DNA from: an uncultured Eubacteriales bacterium
GTDB lineage: Bacteria; Bacillota; Clostridia; Christensenellales; Christensenellaceae
Direction: 5' to 3'
Length of the DNA: 5,940 nt
NCBI GenBank assembly: GCA_905193725.1
Contig: CAJJPW010000136.1
Location: 1-5,940 of the forward strand
Shown here: positions 1 to 4,914 of the stretch, one piece after another
How positions within the stretch are numbered: position 1 is the stretch's first letter
How the letters are laid out: every line of letters starts with the position of its first letter
Made by a program: the position numbers and the translations under genes
The notes under the pieces: generated by a model
Told to the model about the DNA's origin: nothing
What the model saw: only the letters and a program-made list of their open reading frames with translations
The model's database searches: none

Positions 1-55
1 GAGCACTTGACTTTTAATCAAGGTGTCCGGAGTTCGAATCTCCGACGGGTCACCA
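1..55 (+). tRNA. tRNA-Lys (anticodon TTT), 3' part
   Basis: The window opens inside a tRNA. Visible parts are the 3' half of the D stem (GAGC, 1-4), the anticodon stem-loop CTTGA-CTTTTAA-TCAAG (6-22) with anticodon TTT at 13-15 preceded by T33 and followed by A37, the variable loop, the T arm CGGAG-TTCGAAT-CTCCG (28-44), the acceptor 3' strand ACGGGTC (45-51), discriminator A52 and an encoded CCA (53-55). Anticodon UUU decodes AAA/AAG lysine. The 5' acceptor strand and most of the D arm lie upstream of the window. Confidence 0.95.
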
Positions 56-70
56 CCAGCGTGATGCTGG
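56..70 (+). other. Short hairpin directly abutting the tRNA CCA end
   Basis: CCAGC (56-60) and GCTGG (66-70) form a perfect 5-bp stem with loop GTGAT, starting at the first base after the encoded CCA. It has no T tract. It could mark a 3'-processing boundary of the tRNA precursor, but a 5-bp stem may also be chance. Confidence 0.35.
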
Positions 71-74
71 ATGT

Positions 75-112
75 AATATCGTTACTCATTTTGGTGGGTA
101 ACGATATTTTTA
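75..112 (+). terminator. Intrinsic terminator of the tRNA transcript
   Basis: AATATCGTTAC (75-85) pairs perfectly with GTAACGATATT (98-108), an 11-bp stem with a 12-nt loop, running into a T tract (107-111). The stem is AT-rich but long, and it lies 20 nt after the tRNA, where an operon terminator is expected. Confidence 0.8.
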
Positions 113-169
113 CTTTGATCCAAAATATCTATATTGTCAAAGACAAGCATGTCGCGATGGATTCTATAA

Positions 170-419
170 TCACAACCCATTTGGAAAACTGAACGGGCTA
201 CCAGCTCCCTTCATCACTGCTTTTTCACCATGAAAAAGTACGGCGATGCTTGGTCTATTTGCTTGCATGTGCTCTATGGGGATCAACGCTTTCACAATGC
301 CTCTGCTGTCTGCTAATTCCTTGCGGGGCTAATACAGCTGCCAGCTCATTTTCGATAGGAAACTCAAAAATAGCTAGAATCAAAAATTGTAAGATCTTTT
401 TTATAACGGAAATTTCGAT
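170..419 (-). pseudogene. Possible decayed coding sequence, minus strand, unidentified
   Basis: Two overlapping minus-strand open stretches look protein-like. One runs from 419 to 258 (stop at 257-255) and includes the residues FEFPIENELAAVLAP. The other runs from 328 to 173 (stop at 172-170) and includes KALIPIEHMQANRPSIAV and ends GSPFSFPNGL. A single frame change in the overlap, around 305-330, would join them into one peptide of roughly 80 residues. Neither frame has a convincing start codon or ribosome binding site. I do not recognise the family. It may be a gene remnant, a fragment of a dispersed element next to the tRNA, or a chance open frame. Confidence 0.3.
220..238. repeat. Perfect 8-bp inverted repeat
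   Basis: CTTTTTCA (220-227) and TGAAAAAG (231-238) are exact reverse complements around a 3-nt centre. It lies inside the possible minus-strand decayed gene and has no clear T tail beyond the stem. It could be a weak hairpin or an operator-like palindrome; no function can be assigned. Confidence 0.4.
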
Positions 420-473
420 TTATAGAAAAAAATACAGAAAAGTTTCATTTGAATATGATAAAATACAATGGAA

Positions 474-480
474 GGGAGGG
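474..480 (+). promoter_or_regulatory. Ribosome binding site fixing the GTG start of the lipoprotein gene
   Basis: GGGAGGG (474-480) ends 7 nt before the GTG at 488. An ATG at 481 abuts this motif, too close to be used, and leads into a different frame without a lipoprotein signal. The spacing therefore supports GTG at 488. A TATGAT -10-like hexamer (454-459) lies just upstream without a convincing -35. Confidence 0.7.
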
Positions 481-487
481 ATGAAGC

Positions 488-1081
488 GTGAAAAAGTACT
501 TGCTCTTCTTGTGGTGTGTTTTATGTATACTCACAATGGTGGGCTGTCAAGGAATATCCCGGGACGAATATGAGGCTTTGGCATCGGAGAAAGCGGAGTT
601 GGAACGGGAAAATGAAAGATTATCCTCAGAAAATACAAAAAAACAAGAGCTTGAGACGGAAAACGGGAATTTAAAAAGGGAAAAAAGAGAACTGACTGAG
701 GAAAGAGATGATTGGGCAATGGAGAATCAAGAGCTCTGGAAAGAGATAAGGACACTGCGAAGGGATAATGAAAAGCTAGAAGAGGAAAGTGAAGATCAGG
801 AACCAATGGCAACGCCAAAACCTACGCCACAAGAGTCCAAAGAAGATCAGGAGTACTCCAATGGGAAGCCCACAGTTTCTCTAGAGGAATTTGAAGCGCT
901 AACAATGGGAATTTCCTATAGCAAGGCCTGTGAGATCATCGGAAGTGAAGGAGAACTTCAGGCGCAATCAAATGGCGTAGACGTCTACGCCTGGGAGGGA
1001 CAAGAGCCGTATAGTTTGGTTAACCTGACGTTTATAGATGGGCGACTCTATAGCAAGGCACAGGCGGGGCTAGAAGGATAA
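488..1081 (+). CDS. Lipoprotein with coiled coil and C-terminal DUF3862 domain
   Basis: A 197-residue exported protein. Residues 1-20 form a lipoprotein signal peptide: KK, then a hydrophobic stretch, then a lipobox ending VGC with the predicted lipidated Cys at 20, so the protein should be anchored to the outer face of the membrane. Residues about 24-104 are very rich in E, K, N and L and look like one continuous coiled coil. A Pro/Thr linker (105-118, TPKPTP) leads to a C-terminal domain (about 129-195) with the DUF3862 pattern: FEALTMGISYSKACEIIG, GELQ, YAWEG, then TFIDGRLYSKAQAGL. This fold is related to the SmpA/OmlA and BLIP-type domains, which bind other proteins. I infer a role at the envelope as a spacer or binding lipoprotein; no enzymatic motif is seen. 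GTG start chosen from the GGGAGGG site. It has its own terminator and is probably monocistronic. Confidence 0.85.
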   Translation: MKKYLLFLWCVLCILTMVGCQGISRDEYEALASEKAELERENERLSSENTKKQELETENGNLKREKRELTEERDDWAMENQELWKEIRTLRRDNEKLEEESEDQEPMATPKPTPQESKEDQEYSNGKPTVSLEEFEALTMGISYSKACEIIGSEGELQAQSNGVDVYAWEGQEPYSLVNLTFIDGRLYSKAQAGLEG

Positions 1082-1094
1082 AAGATGGAGGTTC

Positions 1095-1120
1095 AAGGCA
1101 CCTTTTTTGGTGCCTTTTTT
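1095..1120 (+). terminator. Intrinsic terminator after the lipoprotein gene
   Basis: AAGGCACC (1095-1102) pairs with GGTGCCTT (1109-1116) around a T6 loop and runs into TTTTTT (1115-1120). It starts 13 nt after the stop codon. This is a textbook rho-independent terminator. Confidence 0.93.
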
Positions 1121-1144
1121 CTATCTCGTTAATAAGAGAGATAG
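1121..1144. repeat. 7-bp inverted repeat behind the terminator
   Basis: CTATCTC (1121-1127) and GAGATAG (1138-1144) are exact reverse complements separated by 10 nt. It follows directly on the T tract of the preceding terminator. It may be a secondary hairpin or a site for a dimeric regulator; nothing decides between these. Confidence 0.35.
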
Positions 1145-1174
1145 GAGGAGAAAAACAATTATTTTTTTGCAGGA

Positions 1175-1188
1175 AAAACACGTGTTTT
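1175..1188. promoter_or_regulatory. Perfect 14-bp palindrome upstream of the hppA promoters
   Basis: AAAACACGTGTTTT reads the same on both strands. Its outer edge is nearly palindromic as well, with GGA before it and CC after it. The last base lies 16 bp before the first -35 box (1204), a position where a dimeric activator or repressor could contact the promoter. The regulator is unknown, and the site could be chance in AT-rich DNA. Confidence 0.35.
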
Positions 1189-1203
1189 CCCGTGGAGGAA
1201 CCA

Positions 1204-1232
1204 TTGACATTTGACATAAATTAGGGTATATT
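1204..1232 (+). promoter_or_regulatory. Sigma-A promoter P1, upstream copy of an overlapping pair
   Basis: The -35 box TTGACA (1204-1209) is followed, after exactly 17 bp, by TATATT (1227-1232), one mismatch from the -10 consensus. It is offset by 7 bp from P2. It would start transcription around 1239, at the beginning of the hppA leader. Confidence 0.75.
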
Positions 1233-1239
1233 ATATAAT
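1211..1239 (+). promoter_or_regulatory. Consensus sigma-A promoter P2 driving the hppA leader
   Basis: TTGACA (1211-1216), a 17-bp spacer and TATAAT (1234-1239) match the housekeeping sigma consensus at all twelve positions. Expected transcription start is about 1246. This leaves an untranslated leader of roughly 200 nt before the hppA start, far longer than translation needs, and much of it can fold. Confidence 0.9.
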
Positions 1240-1346
1240 GCTGGAATAAGCGGTGGAGTCTGTCATAGAGCGAAAATACTCTATTTATTCACAGTATTTT
1301 GGAAACTAATCGGCGGAAACTTGGGCCCATTTGCTTTCAGATGGTG

Positions 1347-1380
1347 GAGGACAGAGCTCTTTTGGAGTTTTGTCCTCTTT
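1347..1380 (+). terminator. Terminator-like hairpin inside the hppA leader
   Basis: Bases 1347-1359 pair with 1365-1377 over 13 positions, two of them G-U, around a TTTTG loop. TTTCATT follows. The stem is strong, but the T tract is short and interrupted, so termination would be partial or conditional. Its 5' arm (1349-1356) can instead pair with 1414-1422 near the start codon, the kind of alternative pairing used in attenuation. Confidence 0.55.
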
Positions 1381-1420
1381 CATTATAATAATATTGTGAT
1401 AACTAGATAACATCTCTTGT

Positions 1421-1444
1421 CCAGACAATTTTAGAAAGGTCTGG
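1421..1444 (+). promoter_or_regulatory. Hairpin enclosing the hppA ribosome binding site
   Basis: CCAGAC (1421-1426) pairs with GTCTGG (1439-1444). The only Shine-Dalgarno-like sequence, AGAAAGG (1433-1439, 10 nt before the ATG), sits in the loop and the first stem pair. It is weaker than the AGGAGG sites elsewhere in the window. Such a stem could reduce translation until opened or displaced. Confidence 0.4.
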
Positions 1445-1449
1445 TATTC

Positions 1450-3534
1450 ATGGATTCTCAACTCTCAATCTTCTATGGCTTTTCATTTCTCATTGTCGTG
1501 TTGGCCTTTGCATTTGCAGCGTATCTCTATCTATGGGTAAAAAAACAACAGACAACCAATGCAAAAATCATAGAAGTATCAAAACTCATCAAGGCTGGCG
1601 CCAATACATTTATGCGCAGAGAATATAAAATTCTCGCCATTTTTGCTGGTATTGCTGCGGTAGTCATTTTTGTGCTTTTGCCATCCCCTATTTGGACGGG
1701 AAATGCAATCGACAATTTAGCAATGGCGCTTGCCTACATTGCTGGTACTGTGCTATCTGCCATTGCGGGGAAAATCGGCATTTTGGTTGCCACCCATGCC
1801 AACGGCAGAGCGGCAGAAGGTGCGCAACATGGCATTAAGCCCGCCTTTTTAATTGGATTCCGCGGTGGCGCGGTTATGGGACTTGCAGTAGTTGCCTTTT
1901 CTCTGCTAGGTGTAGCAGCTGTGCTATGGATTGTGGGAGATTCCTCCATTTTGTTAGGATTTTCCTTTGGTGCTAGCTCTCTTGCATTGTTTGCCAAAGC
2001 GGGTGGTGGTATCTTTACGAAGACAGCCGATGTATCAGCTGACCTCACTGGTAAAGTGGAGCTGGGAATTCCTGAAGACGATCCACGCAACCCAGCAGTA
2101 ATTGCTGACAACGTAGGCGACAACGTAGGTGATGTGGCCGGCATGGGTGCAGACCTGTTTGACTCCAACGTGGCGGCAATGGCCTCTGCGCTGGTAATTG
2201 CCCAATCACTTTCTGGCGATTTTGCAAACACCTCCATGATCTTCTGCTATGCGGCGCTAGGACTTTTGGCATCTATTATCGGAATTGCCACTGGCCGTAT
2301 CGGCAAGAAGGGAAATCCGACCCGAGCGCTCAACTCCTCTACCTATGTGACAACGGGAATCTTCATCGTGCTGACGGCAATCGCAACCGCTATCTTTGAA
2401 GGATTTTCATGGCGCATTTGGGGCGCGGCAACGGTAGGCTTAGTAGTAGGCGTAATTATTGGAATTACCACAGACTACTTTACCAATGACGAAAAGCCAA
2501 TTGTCCGCAGAGTAGCCAAGGCATCCAAATCTGGCCCGGCGTTTACCATCCTATCGGGAATTTCCAATGGATTCATCTCGGCACTGCCTGCTATGGTGGG
2601 TATTGCCATCTCCGCTTTAGTATCCTATAAGCTCTGCGAACCTATGGGTGAAGGATATGCGATTTTCGGTATCGCCATGGCTGCAGTAGGTATGCTCTCC
2701 ATTGTCGGTATGATCATATCCAACGACGCGTACGGCCCCATCGTGGACAATGCCCGTGGATTGGCTGAAATGGGAGGCCTGGGCGACGAAACAATCAGAG
2801 TTGCCGACGAGCTGGACAGCGCTGGAAACACAGTAAAGGCAGTTACCAAAGGCTTCTCCATTGGCGCAGCTGGCCTAACGGTTATCTCTTTATTGGGAGC
2901 ATTTATGTCAGAGGCAAATATTGCCTTGGCAGAAGCGGGTAAAGCGCTAATCACTGGATTCGACATTATGAACCCGCTTGTGTTCTTCGGCATTTTGATC
3001 GGAGCGGCTATCCCTGCGGTGTTCTCTGCTATGCTGATCTTAGGCGTGGATAAAAACGCGCAACGGATGGTGGCAGAAATCCACCGGCAGTTTAACACGA
3101 TCAAAGGCCTGAAAGAAGGCGTAGAAGGGGTGAAACCTGAATACGATAAGTGCATTGGCATTGCTACAACTGGCGCCCTAAAGGAGCTGATTCCAGCAGG
3201 ACTGATGTCAATTGTCGCGACTCTTATTGTGGGATTCATCGGTGGACCGTTGGCCATTGGCGGATTCTTACTGGGTAACATCGTAAGCGGCCTGTTGCTT
3301 GCGTTGTTCATGTCCAATTCTGGCGGCCTTTGGGATAACGCTAAAAAATATGTGGAAGCAGGAAACGAAGGCGGCAAGGGAAGTGAAGCCCATAAAGCAG
3401 CCGTGGTGGGAGATACCGTAGGCGATCCGTTCAAAGATACTGCTGGCCCTTCCATCAATACACAGATTACCGTGGTTTCTCTGGTATCCTCGCTCATGTC
3501 TGCTCTGTTTGTGGCATTTTCCATCTTTGGATAA
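1450..3534 (+). CDS. hppA: Membrane-bound proton-translocating pyrophosphatase, K+-independent type
   Basis: A 694-residue integral membrane protein, normal length for the family, with about 16 hydrophobic helices starting at residues 5-28. It hydrolyses cytoplasmic pyrophosphate to phosphate and pumps cations outward, recovering energy from biosynthetic PPi. The catalytic signature is intact: GGGIFTKTADVSADLTGKVE (185-204), PEDDPRNPAVIADNVGDNVG (208-227) and GADLFDS (233-239). These supply Asp and Lys residues for Mg-PPi binding. NDAYGPIVDNARG (425-437) and NSGGLWDNAKK (623-633) with GDTVGDPFKDTAGP (654-667) complete the active site. At the potassium-determining position it reads GNTVKAVTKG, giving Lys463-x-x-Thr466. 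K-x-x-T marks K+-independent enzymes and A-x-x-G the K+-dependent ones. Na+-pumping members are K+-dependent, so H+ pumping is predicted. ATG start with weak AGAAAGG site; transcribed alone from the promoters at 1204-1239. Confidence 0.97.
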   Translation: MDSQLSIFYGFSFLIVVLAFAFAAYLYLWVKKQQTTNAKIIEVSKLIKAGANTFMRREYKILAIFAGIAAVVIFVLLPSPIWTGNAIDNLAMALAYIAGTVLSAIAGKIGILVATHANGRAAEGAQHGIKPAFLIGFRGGAVMGLAVVAFSLLGVAAVLWIVGDSSILLGFSFGASSLALFAKAGGGIFTKTADVSADLTGKVELGIPEDDPRNPAVIADNVGDNVGDVAGMGADLFDSNVAAMASALVIAQSLSGDFANTSMIFCYAALGLLASIIGIATGRIGKKGNPTRALNSSTYVTTGIFIVLTAIATAIFEGFSWRIWGAATVGLVVGVIIGITTDYFTNDEKPIVRRVAKASKSGPAFTILSGISNGFISALPAMVGIAISALVSYKLCEPMGEGYAIFGIAMAAVGMLSIVGMIISNDAYGPIVDNARGLAEMGGLGDETIRVADELDSAGNTVKAVTKGFSIGAAGLTVISLLGAFMSEANIALAEAGKALITGFDIMNPLVFFGILIGAAIPAVFSAMLILGVDKNAQRMVAEIHRQFNTIKGLKEGVEGVKPEYDKCIGIATTGALKELIPAGLMSIVATLIVGFIGGPLAIGGFLLGNIVSGLLLALFMSNSGGLWDNAKKYVEAGNEGGKGSEAHKAAVVGDTVGDPFKDTAGPSINTQITVVSLVSSLMSALFVAFSIFG

Positions 3535-3559
3535 TCTTCAGTGGAAACTGTCGACCAAA

Positions 3560-3582
3560 ATAGCTGATCAATGAACAGCTAT
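3560..3582 (+). other. Hairpin in the hppA 3' region
   Basis: ATAGCTG (3560-3566) pairs perfectly with CAGCTAT (3576-3582), 9-nt loop, 25 nt after the hppA stop. No T tract follows, so it is more likely a 3'-end stabilising stem or chance than a terminator. Confidence 0.35.
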
Positions 3583-3635
3583 GTAAGAGGATAGATGGAA
3601 TCATCAATAAAAAGAAAATATTATGATCATAGAGA

Positions 3636-3672
3636 AGAGCTCATAGCATATGCTGTGAGCTCTTTATATATT
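3636..3672 (+). terminator. Intrinsic terminator after hppA
   Basis: AGAGCTCATAGCAT (3636-3649) is followed directly by ATGCTGTGAGCTCT (3650-3663). The arms are complementary except for one G-U pair, so the inner bases form the loop. TCTTTATATATTT follows. The strong GC-containing stem and T-rich tail make it the likely end of the hppA transcript, about 100 nt after the stop codon. Confidence 0.8.
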
Positions 3673-3697
3673 TGGAATCTAATATATGGGGAAAAAT

Positions 3698-3953
3698 ATG
3701 CGCCCTCTTAGTGTTGAGAGTGCCCTAAAAATTGGCGATTGCAGAAAGCTCTTGGCCATTGGAACTCATAAAAGCAAAACGGCATAAAATGTATTAAAGA
3801 GAGCACAGGAAAAGATGGACAATACCAAAGTGTTCTCTAAAGATACGAAAGGAAAATGTGGGATACTATTTGCAAGATAATGCAATGGGAAAGATGGAAC
3901 GGGAAGGTAGAGGGCTGGTTCAAAAGAGCGAGATAAGGGAGCTGGATTTATAA
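3698..3953 (+). pseudogene. Possible broken coding sequence upstream of the lysis genes, unidentified
   Basis: No intact gene is seen between 3664 and 3984, but three plus-strand frames read like fragments of a protein. ATG at 3698 opens 29 codons (starting MRPLSVESALKIGD) to TAA at 3785. A second frame, from about 3789 to a TAA near 3877, includes VLKRAQEKMDNTKVF. A third is open from 3798 to TAA at 3951 and ends GKMEREGRGLVQKSEIREL then DL. Two frame changes would string them together. The last stop is 31 nt before the endolysin start. I do not recognise the family; a decayed phage or accessory gene is plausible, and chance cannot be excluded. Confidence 0.3.
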
Positions 3954-3984
3954 AAAGGTAGAACGAAAATAGGAGGAAAAATAA

Positions 3985-4889
3985 ATGAGTGTTAAAACGT
4001 ACAGTTATGAAAAGGATAGAAATAAAAAATTATCCGCCAATTTTAAAGTGGGGGAATTTCGCTGCAAGGATAAAAGCGATAAAATACTCATCTCAGAGGA
4101 GTTAGTCAAAGTTTTACAGGATATCCGGGATCACTTTGGGAAGGCAGTGAGAATCAACTCTGCCTATCGTACAGAGGCATACAACAAAAAAGTGGGTGGC
4201 GCCAGCAAGAGCCAACACGTTTTGGGAAAGGCGGCGGATATTGTCATTACTGGCATTACTCCTAGGGAAATCGCCCAATATGCAGAGAGCAGAGAAATAG
4301 GAGGTATTGGGTTATACGACTACGGCAACGGAACTGGATTTTGCCACGTGGATGTGCGGGCAAAAATGACCAGATGGATTCAAACCAGCAAGAACGGAAC
4401 CTCTAAGACAGTGTCAGGTTTTGGTGGAGCGTATTCTACCTTGAAACAAGGAAGCCAGGGAGATGAGGTAAAAGAGTTGCAGCAAAAACTCAATGAACTG
4501 GGCTATGACTGCGGCCAAGTTGACGGCATCTTTGGCAGTGATACCAAAGCAGCAGTGAGGGCGTTTCAGAGCGCATATAATCTATCGGTGGACGGTATTG
4601 CTGGCCAAAAGACTTGGGAAGCTTTAGAGGAAGCGCTAAAGGAAGACTCGTTTGTGCTGGCAAGGGTTTTAAAAAAGACTTCTCCGCTGATGAAAGGGGA
4701 CGACGTAAAAAAGTACAGCAAGTGCTGATCTCCAAGGGATATCCCTGTGGGAGTGCGGGCACAGATGGCATGTATGGAGAGGGCACCGAGGCAGCGGTGA
4801 AGAAATTCCAAAAGGCTAACGGCCTCTCAGCAGACGGCCAGGTGGGCAAAAACACTGTGGCAAAGCTGGGAGGGAAATGGGTTGGCTAA
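3985..4889 (+). CDS. Phage-type endolysin: M15 peptidase plus two peptidoglycan-binding repeats, frame interrupted at 4707-4713
   Basis: A peptidoglycan hydrolase. Residues about 15-130 are an M15_3 zinc peptidase domain: SAYRTEAYNKKVGG (59-72), then SQHVLGKAADIV (77-88) with zinc ligands His78 and Asp85, then CHVDV (120-124) with His121. It should cut peptide bonds in the cell wall. Residues about 152-217 are a PG_binding_1 repeat (GDEVKELQQKLNELGY, VDGIFG, AVRAFQ, DGIAGQKTW). A second repeat starts at LARVLKKTSPLMKGDDVKK. The original frame then stops at 4728 (247 residues). The -1 frame continues the repeat (VQQVLISKGYPCG, TDGMYG, AVKKFQKANGL, GKNTVAKLGG) to TAA at 4887-4889, giving 301 residues. 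The break falls on A_AAA_AAG. There is no signal peptide, as expected for holin-dependent release. ATG start with AGGAGG 8 nt upstream; the holin gene follows after 25 nt. Confidence 0.88.
4693..4727 (+). other. Candidate -1 ribosomal frameshift site
   Basis: The heptamer A_AAA_AAG (4707-4713) is in the phase needed for tandem -1 slippage: zero-frame codons are AAA AAG, followed by TAC. Slippage gives Lys-Lys then GTA CAG CAA, exactly continuing the second peptidoglycan-binding repeat. An SD-like AAAGGGG (4693-4699) lies 7 nt upstream. A small CAGC/GCTG hairpin (4716-4727) begins 2 nt downstream, and a larger two-part hairpin is at 4730-4753. The same heptamer also occurs in E. coli dnaX. Loss of one A from an original A7 run would create the identical sequence, so the motif alone does not prove programming. 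Confidence 0.45.
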
Positions 4890-4914
4890 AGACAAAAAAA
4901 GAAGGTGAACTAGG

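Larger units (their letters stand above)
1246..1449 (+). promoter_or_regulatory. Long structured 5' leader of hppA, candidate riboswitch or attenuator
   Basis: Between the P2 start and hppA lie several perfect or near-perfect stems. (a) ATAGAG/CTCTAT (1265-1270/1279-1284). (b) AAAATACT/AGTATTTT (1273-1280/1293-1300), which shares bases with (a), so the two exclude each other. (c) CCATTTG/CAGATGG (1327-1333/1338-1344). (d) a 13-bp terminator-like stem (1347-1377). (e) CCAGAC/GTCTGG (1421-1426/1439-1444) around the ribosome binding site. GGAAACT also occurs twice (1301-1307, 1315-1321). I compared it from memory with the fluoride, c-di-AMP, c-di-GMP, Mg2+ and THF classes and saw no match. Alternatively, 1246-1382 may be a separate small RNA ending at hairpin (d), with hppA started from TATAAT at 1384-1389, which has only a poor -35. 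Confidence 0.5.

Noticed and set aside
1..55. tRNA-Lys 3' end as a prophage attachment site for the lysis cassette
   Set aside because: No second copy of the T-arm and acceptor sequence was seen elsewhere in the window, and the cassette lies about 4 kb away beyond hppA.
250..573. A 107-codon plus-strand frame overlapping the lipoprotein start
   Set aside because: It begins at a TTG without a ribosome binding site, and its last third lies out of frame inside the lipoprotein gene, which has a clear signal peptide and domain.
531..818. A 95-codon minus-strand frame inside the lipoprotein gene
   Set aside because: It is the antisense reading of the Glu/Lys-rich coiled coil, giving Phe/Leu/Ser/Pro-rich sequence with no start signal.
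1301..1346. Known riboswitch classes for the hppA leader (fluoride, c-di-AMP, c-di-GMP-I, Mg2+, THF)
   Set aside because: None of the conserved cores I remember for these classes can be found in the segment; a covariance-model search would settle this.
2625..3524. A 299-codon open frame on the minus strand opposite hppA, and a 167-codon one at 1734-2237
   Set aside because: Both are antisense to the highly conserved catalytic and membrane parts of hppA. Their translations are rich in Ser, Pro, Ala and Thr, a typical shadow of membrane-protein codons, and neither has a ribosome binding site or a recognisable domain.
4614..4889. A separate 91-codon gene overlapping the end of the endolysin frame
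   Set aside because: Its first part is out-of-frame endolysin sequence, there is no ribosome binding site, and its coding-looking part is simply the remainder of the second peptidoglycan-binding repeat.
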